Part shown: positions 24,434-33,856 of the stretch, piece by piece
Layout: each line of letters starts with the position of its first letter
Numbering within the stretch: the stretch's first letter is position 1
Assembly (NCBI GenBank): GCA_964423095.1
Contig: CAYRDI010000001.1
Span: 36,957 to 100,956 of the forward strand
Origin: Micavibrio_A sp964423095
GTDB taxonomy: Bacteria; Pseudomonadota; Alphaproteobacteria; Micavibrionales; Micavibrionaceae
Direction: 5' to 3'
DNA: 64,000 nt
Notes under the pieces: model-generated
What the model was told of the DNA's origin: nothing
What the model saw: only the letters and a program-made list of their open reading frames with translations
Databases searched by the model: none
Made by a program: the position numbers and the translations under genes

Positions 24434-26994
24434 ACCGTAACGGGTTCGCGCGCTTCGACCATCGTCACGCGCTTTGCCGGGAAAATAAGTGTGGCCGTGG
24501 TCCCCACGCCTTTTTGGGAGAACAGCTCGAACGTCCCGCCGTGAAGATCCATCAAAGATTGAACCAGCGTCAAACCCAGCCCCGTACCGGATTCGTTTTT
24601 GTCGAGCGATGTATCCACCTGCCCGAACGGCGACAACGCTTTTTCAATTTCGTCGTCCGTCAGACCGATCCCCGTATCCGTCACGGAAACGCGCATCTGT
24701 CCGTCTTCATCCACGTCGGCGTGAATGGAAACGCGCCCGCCTTCAGGCGTGAATTTTACGGCATTCGACAACAGGTTCATGATCATCTGCTTTACGGCAT
24801 GCGCTTCACCGATCATTTTGGGCGTTTGCGTCGTCACATAGTTTGAAATGACGGTTTTCTGCATTTCGATTTTTGGGCCCATCATTTCCAGCGCAGAATT
24901 CACAACCTTGTTCAAATCCACAACGCCTTCGTTCAACTGACGCTCGCCGGCCTCGATCCGCGATACATCAAGAATATCGTTGATGACCTGCAACAACCGC
25001 TTCCCGCTTTCATGAATGTCGCGGGCATAATCCATGTATTCCGCTGCTCCGACCTTCCCGAAAACCTGGTCGCGGATGATCTCGGAAAAACCGATAATGG
25101 CGTTCAGCGGCGTCCGCAATTCGTGCGACATGTTGGCCAGAAATTCGGATTTCGCACGGTACGCCAGATCAGACTGGATCTTCGCTTCCCGAAGGGCGAT
25201 TTCGGTGGCCTTACGTTGCGTAATATCCTCCATACTGCCTTCAAAAAAGATCAGCTGATCTTCGTCGTCCTTTACGGCGCGCAGGTTTTCCTGCACCCAG
25301 ATAACGGCACCGTCCTTGCGGCGAACTTCGCATTCAATATTGATACTGCCGTTCCGCACCGCATCGCGTTGCGATCTTTCACGTTCGCGCGGGTTGAAAT
25401 AAATATCCGTGTTCGCATTCTTCACATCGCGCAATATTTCTTCGGGCGTATTGTAATTCAAAATTCGCGCCATGGCGGGGTTGGCACTTAAATAAACACC
25501 TTCCGGCGTCACCTGATAAATCCCGGATGCCGCGTTTTCAACGATGGCGCGGTATTTCTTTTCGGCTTCCGAAAGTGCGCGTTCGGCACGGCGGCGTTCT
25601 TCCACGTCTGTAATCGTCCCCACCACGCGAAGCTGTTTGTTTTCATCCTGGCGCAACATCGAAACGGCCAGCTCGACCGCGCGGAAATTTCCGTCCGCCG
25701 TCCGCAGACGGGTAAACGCACGATAGGCCGTTTTCTTTCCTTTGACCAATTGGGCCAGATTGCTGCGCTGTTCGGCCTGATCAGGCATATATAAAAGGTC
25801 GAACAGGTTGCGTCCCAAAGAACGATCCGGCGCGAACCCCGTGATTTTTAACCAAGTGTCGTTCAGGAACAGGATTTTTCCATCCGTATCGGTTTCAAAA
25901 ATAATATCGCTGACGGCATCGATAACCGCACGGTTTTCTTTTTCCTGTTTGCGGATGGCGTTGTTCAGCTTTTCCCGCTCCATAATTTCAAAGTTCAGCT
26001 TGTCGTTCTTTTTCGCAAGCTCTTCGTTCATTTCCCCCAGACGCAAGGCCTGTTTCTGGTTATTACGAACATAAAGAGTCCCGATCAGGGTTAGCGTAAT
26101 CCCGAACAACATCATAAGAAGCGGGATTTTCTTCAAAAACATTTCATGATCAGTCGAACCAACCTTCAGGTTGATTTCCACGGACTTGTCGGCAAACGGC
26201 AACGTCGATTGGTTGACGAACAATAATTTCGGGGCCGGCGCATCCGGATCGACATCGCGGCGGAGATATTTGTAAATCCCCATGTTCTTTTCCCCGAATG
26301 CGACAGAGATTTCTTCGATGTTTTTGCGGAATTCAAAAAAGTTCGGGGCAATGATGTTGCTGACGTTCGTCACACCATAGACAATGTCCGCCCGCCCGTT
26401 CGGCAAAGCGATCTTCTTGGCCAGAAGCATCGGGTAATCGCTCTCCCCCTGCTTGGAAACGAACCCCTGAAATTCGCTGATCAAAACCGTCTGCCCGTCT
26501 GTATTGGCAACGGCGTGAACGACCATCTTGTGCAAATCCTGCTCATTCTGCTCCGCCCCGGAAGCGGCGGCATCACCTTTTGGGATCAGCAACCTGTGGG
26601 CGACATACTGGCCGTCCCCAGTTTGTTCCAGCCAGAAAACATCCTTGAAGTAATCGCCATAGGAAAAAACATTGTTGAAATTTTTAATAATGTCGTCTGG
26701 CTCCAGTTTTCCGGAAAACGACGTGCTGGCCGCCGCCGTCTGGATCCCCTTTTCCAGATCGCTGAAACGATCGGACAAATGTTCGCGCGTTTCGTACATC
26801 ACGGACACGATGCCCTCTTCCACAATCTGGGTAATAAAGACATTCAGGGTGGCAAAAGCGGTGAACGTCAGAATCAACCCGTTCAAAAGCACCATGATCT
26901 GGGCCATGTTGCCGGACAACCATCCTTGCGGCCGCATTCTGGAGGCAGCGGACATCAAAGTCGGTTTTTGATTGTCATTTCCGATAATTGCCAT
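24430..26994 (-). CDS. Membrane sensor histidine kinase with two PAS domains
   Basis: An 854-residue kinase. TM1 is at 31-55, followed by a periplasmic sensor region (about 56-287, CHASE-like in position but not firmly assigned), and TM2 at 288-309. PAS1 is at about 355-465, PAS2 at about 480-600, a HisKA domain has phospho-His624 in ANMSHELRTPLN, and a HATPase follows with NLLSNAVKFTP, DTGIGL and GTGLGL. No receiver domain is present and no response regulator is adjacent, so it is an orphan kinase. I chose ATG 26994 for its GGGG ribosome site; a longer start at 27054 lacks one. It is convergent with recX and overlaps it by four bases. Confidence 0.9.
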   Translation of the reverse strand: MAIIGNDNQKPTLMSAASRMRPQGWLSGNMAQIMVLLNGLILTFTAFATLNVFITQIVEEGIVSVMYETREHLSDRFSDLEKGIQTAAASTSFSGKLEPDDIIKNFNNVFSYGDYFKDVFWLEQTGDGQYVAHRLLIPKGDAAASGAEQNEQDLHKMVVHAVANTDGQTVLISEFQGFVSKQGESDYPMLLAKKIALPNGRADIVYGVTNVSNIIAPNFFEFRKNIEEISVAFGEKNMGIYKYLRRDVDPDAPAPKLLFVNQSTLPFADKSVEINLKVGSTDHEMFLKKIPLLMMLFGITLTLIGTLYVRNNQKQALRLGEMNEELAKKNDKLNFEIMEREKLNNAIRKQEKENRAVIDAVSDIIFETDTDGKILFLNDTWLKITGFAPDRSLGRNLFDLLYMPDQAEQRSNLAQLVKGKKTAYRAFTRLRTADGNFRAVELAVSMLRQDENKQLRVVGTITDVEERRRAERALSEAEKKYRAIVENAASGIYQVTPEGVYLSANPAMARILNYNTPEEILRDVKNANTDIYFNPRERERSQRDAVRNGSINIECEVRRKDGAVIWVQENLRAVKDDEDQLIFFEGSMEDITQRKATEIALREAKIQSDLAYRAKSEFLANMSHELRTPLNAIIGFSEIIRDQVFGKVGAAEYMDYARDIHESGKRLLQVINDILDVSRIEAGERQLNEGVVDLNKVVNSALEMMGPKIEMQKTVISNYVTTQTPKMIGEAHAVKQMIMNLLSNAVKFTPEGGRVSIHADVDEDGQMRVSVTDTGIGLTDDEIEKALSPFGQVDTSLDKNESGTGLGLTLVQSLMDLHGGTFELFSQKGVGTTATLIFPAKRVTMVEAREPVTV

Positions 26995-27165
26995 GAATCC
27001 CCGGGGCGCACCTGTTGGCGCAAAACAGTTCTTTCCACGGTAAACTCTGCCCAAATAAGGTTAAAAATCCCCTAAGATAACAAGGGCAAAGCAATATCTA
27101 TCGCTCTGCATCCCGCCAGTGCTGCTTACAGGTGTGTGAAGCAGAACAAACGATATGGGTTCCCC

Positions 27166-27194
27166 TTGACTGCCCTGCACAAAAACCATAGGTT
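27166..27194 (+). promoter_or_regulatory. Candidate phasin promoter
   Basis: TTGACT (27166-27171), a 17-base spacer and TAGGTT (27189-27194). The -35 box is strong and the -10 weak, which would suit a regulated gene. AGGAGG (27212-27217) is the ribosome site. Confidence 0.4.
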
Positions 27195-27225
27195 AATAGT
27201 CATCACCTGTCAGGAGGCAGTCACT

Positions 27226-27681
27226 ATGCAGCAAAAGAATTCTGCAGCCGGTTTTTTCACCGATATGCAATCCGCCGTCAAAGACATGTTCGGGTCGATC
27301 GAAACGCCCGCGCCCTTTGATATCAAGGCTGTCATGGAAACGCAGCGTAAAAACTTTCAGGCCCTGACCGAAGCGAACCAGCGCGCCTTTCAAGGCTGGC
27401 AGGCATTGGCCCAACGTCAGGCAGAAATGATGAGCCAGTTTGTGCAGGACAATTCCGGCCTGGCCCGCGAAACGATGAGCGAGGGCACGCCGCAGGAAAA
27501 ATTCGCCAAACAGGCGGAAATCATGAAATCGGCCTATGAAAAGTCGGTTGTGAATTCGCGCGAACTGGGCGAACTGATCCGCAAAACGACGGCGGACACA
27601 GCCGAAGTGCTGAACCGCCGTGTGATGGCCAGCATCACGGAAATCAAGAACAGCACCGCAAAAAAAGACGCGGCGGAATAA
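27226..27681 (+). CDS. Phasin family protein (PHB granule coat)
   Basis: A 151-residue, wholly helical, Gln/Ala/Met-rich protein. ETQRKNFQALTEANQRAFQGWQALAQRQAEMM (about 38-69) is the phasin-type amphipathic helix; the C-terminus ends in a Lys/Ala tail. Phasins coat PHB granules and control their size and number. AGGAGG stands at ideal spacing before the ATG, and a terminator follows, which agrees with a single, strongly expressed gene. It lies 14 kb from the PHB synthesis genes but is the obvious functional partner of PhaC and target of PhaR. Confidence 0.88.
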   Translation: MQQKNSAAGFFTDMQSAVKDMFGSIETPAPFDIKAVMETQRKNFQALTEANQRAFQGWQALAQRQAEMMSQFVQDNSGLARETMSEGTPQEKFAKQAEIMKSAYEKSVVNSRELGELIRKTTADTAEVLNRRVMASITEIKNSTAKKDAAE

Positions 27682-27696
27682 CGGCCCGCCTATTTC

Positions 27697-27725
27697 AAAA
27701 AGGCCGCCGCAAAGGCGGCTTTTTT
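27697..27725 (+). terminator. Terminator after the phasin gene
   Basis: GCCGCC (27703-27708) pairs with GGCGGC (27714-27719) around GCAAA, with A-rich and T-rich flanks; six T follow. Confidence 0.85.
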
Positions 27726-27744
27726 ATTTGAAGGATCAAGAAAA

Positions 27745-28086
27745 ATGACCGACCAGATAGCTTATGACGATTTTGAAAAGGTAGATATCCGCGTGGGACG
27801 GATCGTAGATGTGCAGGATTTTCCGGAGGCAAGAAAACCTGCCTATAAATTATGGGTGGATTTCGGCCCGGACATCGGCATCAAGAAAACCTCCGCACAG
27901 GTCACCAAGCATTACACCCACGACACGCTGAAAGGAAAGCTGGTGGCGGCCGTTGTCAATTTTCCACCGCGCCAGATCGGGAAATATATGTCGGAAATTC
28001 TTGTGTTGGGCTTTCCCGACGCCGATGGCGGCGTTGTGATGATTTCACCGGATCAGGATGTTCCGTTGGGCGGAAAGCTCTTCTAA
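27745..28086 (+). CDS. csaA: tRNA-binding protein, CsaA type
   Basis: A 113-residue OB-fold protein of the tRNA-binding domain family (the C-terminal domain of MetRS and Arc1p). The opening DFEKVDIRVGRIVDVQDFPEARKP and the later NFPPRQIGKYMSEILVLGF are near-identical to CsaA proteins. CsaA binds the corner of tRNA and has been called a secretion chaperone. It stands alone between a terminator upstream and the convergent kinase gene downstream. Confidence 0.92.
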   Translation: MTDQIAYDDFEKVDIRVGRIVDVQDFPEARKPAYKLWVDFGPDIGIKKTSAQVTKHYTHDTLKGKLVAAVVNFPPRQIGKYMSEILVLGFPDADGGVVMISPDQDVPLGGKLF

Positions 28087-28091
28087 TGCCA

Positions 28092-29447
28092 TCAGACCGG
28101 AAGGTCGATCACCACGCGTAGGCCCCCCTTGGGGCTTTGATCCAGCCATATCCGGCCGCCATGGGAAAACACAACATCCTGCACAATAGGAAGTCCAAGC
28201 CCGACACCGCCTGTGCGGGCATTGCGGGATGATTCCCCCCGAAAAAACGGTTTAAAAACATCTTCGTGTTGATTTTCGGGAATGCCAGGACCGTCATCAT
28301 CCACGCAGATTTCGATGGTTTCGCCAAAGCGGCGCACGCTGATCCATGCGTGCTGCCCATATTTCAGGGCATTGCCCAAAAGATTGTTCAGGGCACGTTC
28401 AAACGCCACCGGGCGCAGCAAAATGGAATAGCTTTCCGGCACGTCTGCAGTTACGCGCTCCTGTTCGCGGTTTGCATTTTTGACCGCTTGAGCGACCAGT
28501 CCGCCAAGATCGGTGCGCACAGGTTCTTCCCCGCCCTGCCCGCGCGCAAAATCGAGATAGGCCCCGATCATCCGTTCCATATCCGCAACATCGTTTTTCA
28601 AATCACGGATGTCATCGCCATCTCCCATCATTTCCAGTTGCAGCTTCATGCGGGTCAGCGGGGTGCGCAAATCATGCGACACACCGGCCAGCATGGTCGT
28701 ACGTTGCTGGATCTGCCGTTGCAGACGGTCTTTCATATCGATAAAGGCACGGGCGGCCTGCCGCACTTCGCGCGCACCTTCCACCTTGAAAAACGGTACA
28801 TCCCGCCCTTTTCCGATCTTTTCCGCAGCAATGGCCAGGCGACGGATAGGCCGGATCTGGTTGCGCATGAACACGGTAGCAATCGCCAGAAGAATGATGG
28901 ACGAACCCACCATCCACAAAAGAACGACATAACCGGACGAGGAGAAAATCCGCCGTTCCGGTATGGATACCGTTATTACACCACCGGAAAGCTGGACCTT
29001 TACCTGCACCCATTTTTCATCGGATTGCACATAGATAAGAAACGCCCGGTTTTCCAGACCCTGCTTGAAGGCCTTGCCCAGAGTCCGGCTGATAAAATTC
29101 TCCCGCCCGGGATTTTCAAACCATTTGCTGCTCTTGAAACTGCGCTCCAGCGATACTCCCCGCTCATACATCAGCGAAATATCCAGCGTCTCTTCGAGCA
29201 ATTGGCGCACATACAGCACGTTGATGTCGGAATCATCGCTTTCGATCATACCCGCGGCCAGATTGATTTCATTGGCCACGGACACCGCCAGACGATCGCC
29301 CATTTTTTGCCAGTGGCGGTCAAAAAAGACATAGGTTGTGATAATCTGGATCAATAAAACCGGCACGATCAAAATCAAGAGCGACCGCCAGAACAGAGTC
29401 CGCGGCAATATATCCTTGATCTTTTGTTTTATGTCCTTAAAGCTCAC
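28092..29447 (-). CDS. EnvZ-like sensor histidine kinase
   Basis: A 451-residue two-component sensor. TM1 is at about 20-42, a periplasmic domain of about 130 residues follows, then TM2 at 172-194, HAMP at 195-245, HisKA with phospho-His258 in GVSHDLRTPLTRM, and HATPase with NLLGNALKYG, DDGPGIP and GVGLGLPIV. The HDLRTPLTR form and the domain order match EnvZ of alphaproteobacteria. It overlaps the response regulator gene by four bases (ATGA), so the two are translated together and form a cognate pair. Confidence 0.93.
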   Translation of the reverse strand: MSFKDIKQKIKDILPRTLFWRSLLILIVPVLLIQIITTYVFFDRHWQKMGDRLAVSVANEINLAAGMIESDDSDINVLYVRQLLEETLDISLMYERGVSLERSFKSSKWFENPGRENFISRTLGKAFKQGLENRAFLIYVQSDEKWVQVKVQLSGGVITVSIPERRIFSSSGYVVLLWMVGSSIILLAIATVFMRNQIRPIRRLAIAAEKIGKGRDVPFFKVEGAREVRQAARAFIDMKDRLQRQIQQRTTMLAGVSHDLRTPLTRMKLQLEMMGDGDDIRDLKNDVADMERMIGAYLDFARGQGGEEPVRTDLGGLVAQAVKNANREQERVTADVPESYSILLRPVAFERALNNLLGNALKYGQHAWISVRRFGETIEICVDDDGPGIPENQHEDVFKPFFRGESSRNARTGGVGLGLPIVQDVVFSHGGRIWLDQSPKGGLRVVIDLPV

Positions 29448-30163
29448 GCCTCCACCTCTTCGGCGCGCAGCATGTAACCCTTGCCGCGCACGGTTTGAAG
29501 ATAGCGCGGCATTTTACTGTCTTCTTCCAGCTTTTTACGAAGGCGCGTGACCTGAACATCGATGGTGCGCTCCCCCGCATCCATACCCGATTGCGCCGCC
29601 AATTCCTCACGGCTTAAAATAACCCCAGCGCGGCGGGTCAACGCGCGCATCAAATTGACCTCTACATCCGTCAATCGTACAACCTCCGCGCCGTTTTCCA
29701 GTTGCGGCACGTCGGGGTCATAAAGCCATTGGCCGATTTTGTATTTTTTACCTTCGGTCTTTTGCTGCGGCCGGCGGCGAAGCAGTGATTCAAGACGCAG
29801 CACAAGTTCACGCGGATCGAAAGGTTTGGTCAGGTAATCGTCCGCACCGGATTGAAGGCCGCCAATCCGGTCTTCCACCTCCCCCATCGCGGTCAGCAGC
29901 AAAACAGGCACATCCGTTTTTTTGCGCAATTCGCGCGTCAACGCACGGCCATCCTGCCCGGGCATCATGACATCCAACACAAGCGCATCGAACGCCCCCA
30001 CGGTCATAATGTCCTTGGCTTCCTGTGCATCGGCGGCGGTAAAAGACAAAAAGCCATGTTCGTTCAGATAGCGGGAAACCAGATTGCGGATACGATCATC
30101 GTCATCCACCACCAGAATATGGGGAAGCGATTGATAATCCTGCGGCTTTTGTGCACTTACCAT
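29444..30163 (-). CDS. OmpR-like response regulator
   Basis: A 239-residue transcription factor. The receiver domain (about 14-130) has the acidic pocket DDDD (20-23), phospho-acceptor Asp64 in VLDVMMPG, and LTKPFD. The C-terminal winged helix (about 140-235) has the ERTIDVQVTRLRKKLEED and LQTVRGKGYML elements of the OmpR/PhoB class. It heads an operon with the EnvZ-like kinase and is divergent from ilvE. It probably controls envelope genes, though the true regulon is not shown here. Confidence 0.93.
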   Translation of the reverse strand: MVSAQKPQDYQSLPHILVVDDDDRIRNLVSRYLNEHGFLSFTAADAQEAKDIMTVGAFDALVLDVMMPGQDGRALTRELRKKTDVPVLLLTAMGEVEDRIGGLQSGADDYLTKPFDPRELVLRLESLLRRRPQQKTEGKKYKIGQWLYDPDVPQLENGAEVVRLTDVEVNLMRALTRRAGVILSREELAAQSGMDAGERTIDVQVTRLRKKLEEDSKMPRYLQTVRGKGYMLRAEEVEA

Positions 30164-30284
30164 GCAATTTTCCTATCAGGAAAGCCCATTCCCCGCAATA
30201 TAAAGCCTTTGCGGGCCTTGCTTTTCGCCGTATTTTGCTGAAAATATACAAGACTAGTTTCATAAAATTACAAAGGTACAAATC

Positions 30285-31172
30285 ATGGCACAGGCGTTCA
30301 GCGACCGCGACGGATGGATCTGGATGGATGGAAAAATCGTCCCGTGGCGGGAGGCGAACGTGCATATCCTGACCCATGGCCTGCATTATGCCTCCGCCGT
30401 GTTCGAAGGCGAACGCTGCTATTCCGGGAATATCTTTAAGGACAAGGAACATTCGGACCGCCTGATCCGTTCCGCCACGTTAATCGACATGAAAATGACG
30501 ATGACATCCGAAGAGATCAGCCGCGCCAAACGCGAAATTCTGGACGCCAACAAATTAACCGATGCCTATATCCGCCCCGTTGCCTGGCGCGGGTCCGAAC
30601 AAATGGGTATTTCCGCGCAAGCCACACTGACGCACGTCGCCATCGCCTGCTGGGAATGGCCGAGCTACTTTTCCCCCGAAATGCGGGAAAAAGGGATTTC
30701 GCTGCAAACAGGAAAATGGTGTGCGCCGATGCCGACCACGGCCCCGACAGCTTCCAAGGCTTCCTGCCTTTACGCTACACACACCATGTCCAAACACGCC
30801 GCCGAGGCCGCCGGATACACCGACGCCCTGATGCTCGACTACCGCGGCTATGTGGCCGAAGCGACCGGTGCCAACCTGTTCATGATCAAGGACGGAAAAA
30901 TTAAGACCCCTATTCCGGATTGCTTCCTGAACGGCCTGACCCGCCAGACGGTCATCGGTCTTGCCAAAGACCTCGGCCTGCCCTTGGAAGAAGCCCACAT
31001 CAAGCCCGAAGAACTCCACGCCGCGGATGAAGTCTTCCTGACCGGCACAGCGGCAGAGGTCACGGCGGTCGGCAAAATCGATTCCACGACCTATAAGGTC
31101 GGCCCCGTCACCCGCCAGTTGCGGGATGTCTATGAATCACTGGTGCGCACCAAAAAGGCCGCGGCGGCGTAA
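30285..31172 (+). CDS. ilvE: Branched-chain amino acid aminotransferase
   Basis: A 295-residue fold-type IV PLP enzyme that moves amino groups between glutamate and the keto acids of Leu, Ile and Val. Lys158 in PTASKASCLY is the Schiff-base lysine. HGLHYASAVFEGERCY (31-46), TGANLF and FLTGTAAEVTAV complete the active-site set. EGERCY where many have EGIRAY is a common alphaproteobacterial variant. The other class IV enzymes, ADC lyase and D-amino acid transaminase, are shorter or lack this pattern. It is a single gene with a terminator after it. Confidence 0.93.
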   Translation: MAQAFSDRDGWIWMDGKIVPWREANVHILTHGLHYASAVFEGERCYSGNIFKDKEHSDRLIRSATLIDMKMTMTSEEISRAKREILDANKLTDAYIRPVAWRGSEQMGISAQATLTHVAIACWEWPSYFSPEMREKGISLQTGKWCAPMPTTAPTASKASCLYATHTMSKHAAEAAGYTDALMLDYRGYVAEATGANLFMIKDGKIKTPIPDCFLNGLTRQTVIGLAKDLGLPLEEAHIKPEELHAADEVFLTGTAAEVTAVGKIDSTTYKVGPVTRQLRDVYESLVRTKKAAAA

Positions 31173-31202
31173 CCATTCATTAACCAATTGATTTATTTTA
31201 TA

Positions 31203-31229
31203 AAAAACGGCCTTTTCGGGCCGCTTTTT
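31203..31229 (+). terminator. Probable terminator after ilvE
   Basis: CGGCC (31208-31212) pairs with GGCCG (31219-31223), with an A-run before it and CTTTTT after it. The stem is short, so confidence is moderate. Confidence 0.65.
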
Positions 31230-31284
31230 GCTTTTGCTTAATCTTTTTCACTATAATGGGGGCAGAATTCCATAAGGTTGGGAA

Positions 31285-33264
31285 ATGGCAGAAACACCAC
31301 TCTATACACCGGAAACAGAAACGCAGATTGCGCAAGGATTGAGCTTCCTTCCCGGCAGTTCTCCCGATGTGTCCGCGTTCAGCCCCGCCGCACGTGCCGT
31401 ATATCTGAAACGTCTGCGCACCAGCGTTGACCAAAACTTTGGGGCACAACCCGACATTTCCGAAGGCACCGATCTGTCCGGCCCCGTCCGCACGACGCAA
31501 GGTGCAAAAGACATTGCCCGTAAAGTTGCAATGGATATCAAGGCAAACCCGGATCTGTTCAACGACCCGCTTTATATTCAGCCATATCAATCTCTGCTCG
31601 GCCTTTCCGGCCTTGCGCTCGACGATGATTTTACGACCGTCAGCGATGGGGAACGTAGCGAGCTCGACCAATTGATTGACAGCTTGCGCGCCGATATTTC
31701 CCTGACCGATGCATTTGACCGCAACGCCGGGCAAACGCGTGCCGCGATCGAAGCCGCAAACCTGTCCGCCGAACAGCAGGCACAACTGGAAGCCGCGCGC
31801 GACGATGCAAAAGCAGGGCTGGTTTACGCCGGTTATCTGGATGCCGATAACGCAAACGATCCTGCCGCCTATACGCTGGCCTTAAAACAGCTGATCGCCG
31901 ATACAACGCCCCAGCGCGAATGGGATGCCACGCAATCCCGCGTTTTTGCCAATGGCAAAGGCGGGGAATTCAGCGCCGATGCCGCCACCTTTATCAGGGA
32001 CCGCCTTGCCAGCCTCGCGCCAAACCCCGATGCTTTTAAAGCCGATCTGGAAAGCGGTGATGAAGCACGGATTTCCAACGCACAACATTACCTGTCCCTG
32101 ATGGGGGCCGATGTTGATGTGAACGGTGTGTATGACCGTAAAACGGCTGATGCCGCATTGGCAGAACTACACAAACCGCTCGAAATGCCTTCCGGCATTC
32201 TTTATGGCGATAGGGTCGATCACCGTGCGCTAACCGGTCTGGCCGCCCGCGGCGACATCGCCCTGCCGGAAATGACTCAAGATTCGCTGGCGAAATGGAT
32301 GTCCCCGGAGGACGCCGAAATCGCCATGACCTATCCTCTGGCCGCAGAGGGTGCCGACCCCACAAAAATGTCCCGCGAGGCTTATGTCGCCGAACGGATG
32401 ATCGGGGACGACCCCGCAACATACCAAGCGTTTCTTGCAGAAGAAAATGCCCGCCGCGCCACGCTTACCATTGATGCGAATGTTGTACTGCCCCCGGTTG
32501 CGGTTCCCGTGGACGCAACACTGGAAGAAGAGCGTATTGACATCGCACAGAACCCGGCGGGTCTGCACAACGTAGAACCGCAAGATGTCATCCTCGATTC
32601 CGCAAAACCGATTGCGGAAATGATACAAAACGACGGCGTCGGAATCACCGATCGTTCCGGCTATGTCGTTTTCAACGACCAGAATATTCCGCTTGCGGGC
32701 GTCATGGATGCTTTGATGAAAGACAACGGATTGAGCGGTGACGGCGAAGCCGATGGAAAGATTTCCATGCAAGGGGCCCTTTTGGTTGTTGCACAGTTCA
32801 ATGAACAAGATGTCTCAAATCCTGCAACCTTGTCCGAAGATTCCAACGATGTCATGGATTACCTCCATACGGCCGGGTTTCTTGAAGGCAAAGACAACTA
32901 TGCGGTAAAGTCGCAATTTGATCTGAGCAACCCTGCTGATCGCGAAATGCTGATGCGCGGGATTGTATCCTATGCCGATCTTCAAACAACCAAAGGGATC
33001 GATGCCCGCATGAACGGAACAACGCTGGCCGATGTCAGCACGCTGGGCCGCGAAGATGTTTCCGCAGCCATAACACAGGCGGCGTCCCTGACGGAAAAGG
33101 ATGCCCCTGCCATTTCCCCAGAATACGATCTTCAAACCCCGCGCCTGCGTCAACATTTTGACAGTGCCCGCGACATGCTGATCTCCCGTGATGATCCGGC
33201 CATGTCTTCAACACCGGACAACAAAAATACCGCACCGGTCATGAAACTAGACCTCGCTGGCTAA
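31285..33264 (+). CDS. Cysteine-free acidic protein of unknown function, 659 residues
   Basis: I do not recognise a family. There is no signal peptide, no transmembrane segment and no cysteine at all. It is rich in Asp, Ala and Leu, and mostly helical by appearance. One stretch at 261-296 (NAQHYLSLMGADVDVNGVYD, then RKTADAAL) has the rhythm of a PG_binding_1 peptidoglycan-binding repeat: hydrophobic helix, Gly, N-G-x-Y-D and T-x-x-A. The last third has EF-hand-like acidic loops (SGDGEADGKIS at about 484-494) that might bind calcium. Absence of Cys and presence of acidic loops are common in exported proteins that leave by a signal-peptide-independent route, but that is only inference. It lies between two single genes. 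Confidence 0.7.
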   Translation: MAETPLYTPETETQIAQGLSFLPGSSPDVSAFSPAARAVYLKRLRTSVDQNFGAQPDISEGTDLSGPVRTTQGAKDIARKVAMDIKANPDLFNDPLYIQPYQSLLGLSGLALDDDFTTVSDGERSELDQLIDSLRADISLTDAFDRNAGQTRAAIEAANLSAEQQAQLEAARDDAKAGLVYAGYLDADNANDPAAYTLALKQLIADTTPQREWDATQSRVFANGKGGEFSADAATFIRDRLASLAPNPDAFKADLESGDEARISNAQHYLSLMGADVDVNGVYDRKTADAALAELHKPLEMPSGILYGDRVDHRALTGLAARGDIALPEMTQDSLAKWMSPEDAEIAMTYPLAAEGADPTKMSREAYVAERMIGDDPATYQAFLAEENARRATLTIDANVVLPPVAVPVDATLEEERIDIAQNPAGLHNVEPQDVILDSAKPIAEMIQNDGVGITDRSGYVVFNDQNIPLAGVMDALMKDNGLSGDGEADGKISMQGALLVVAQFNEQDVSNPATLSEDSNDVMDYLHTAGFLEGKDNYAVKSQFDLSNPADREMLMRGIVSYADLQTTKGIDARMNGTTLADVSTLGREDVSAAITQAASLTEKDAPAISPEYDLQTPRLRQHFDSARDMLISRDDPAMSSTPDNKNTAPVMKLDLAG

Positions 33265-33289
33265 TAGCGTTTATTTGTAACCTTTTCCC

Positions 33290-33314
33290 CCTGCCCCGCG
33301 TAAGATAAGGCAGG
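33290..33314. repeat. Small inverted repeat next to the msrA ribosome site
   Basis: CCTGCC (33290-33295) and GGCAGG (33309-33314) flank a 13-base loop and abut AAAGGA, the msrA ribosome site. It has no T-run, so it is not a good terminator for the upstream gene. Confidence 0.35.
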
Positions 33315-33326
33315 AAAGGAATCATC

Positions 33327-33851
33327 ATGACAATCGAAACAGCTATTCTCGCCGGCGGGTGCTTCTGGGGCATGGAAGATTTGCTGCGCAAACTCCCCGG
33401 TGTGTCCAAAACCGAAGTCGGCTATATCGGCGGACGCACGGATGACCCAACGTATAAGACGCTCAAAGGATCGGGCCATGCGGAAGCCGTGAAGATTGAG
33501 TTCGACCCTAATCGTCTGTCATACCGTTCGCTTCTGGAATTTTTCTTTCAAATTCACGACCCCAGCACAACAGACAGGCAAGGAAACGACATCGGCGAAC
33601 AATACCGTTCGGCCATCTTCGCCCAAACCGAAGATCAGCGCGAAATCGCCAAAGATGTAATCCGTGCCGTTGATGCTTCAAAACGCTGGCCGGGAACGGT
33701 GAAAACCAAAATAGAACGGGCAGGTCGTTTTACCCGCGCGGAAAATTTTCATCAGGACTATCTGGAAAAGAACCCCGGCGGATACACTTGCCATTGGGTG
33801 CGTCCGAACTGGACATTGGCGGCAGACAGCAAAAAATCCGAAAAAGGTTAA
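33327..33851 (+). CDS. msrA: Peptide methionine sulfoxide reductase A
   Basis: A 174-residue MsrA that reduces methionine-S-sulfoxide in proteins. GGCFWGME with catalytic Cys12, VGYIGGRTDDPTY and GNDIGEQYRSAIF are the family motifs. A second Cys (in GGYTCHW near the C-terminus) can act in recycling. Length is normal for a single-domain MsrA, with no MsrB fusion. A strong AAAGGAATC site precedes the ATG. It has its own terminator and is convergent with ychF. Confidence 0.95.
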   Translation: MTIETAILAGGCFWGMEDLLRKLPGVSKTEVGYIGGRTDDPTYKTLKGSGHAEAVKIEFDPNRLSYRSLLEFFFQIHDPSTTDRQGNDIGEQYRSAIFAQTEDQREIAKDVIRAVDASKRWPGTVKTKIERAGRFTRAENFHQDYLEKNPGGYTCHWVRPNWTLAADSKKSEKG

Positions 33852-33856
33852 ACAAG

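Noticed and set aside
27121..27225. PhaR operator before the phasin gene (CTGC and GCAG motifs)
   Set aside because: The half-sites are spaced about 15 bases apart and are too common in this DNA to be convincing by eye.
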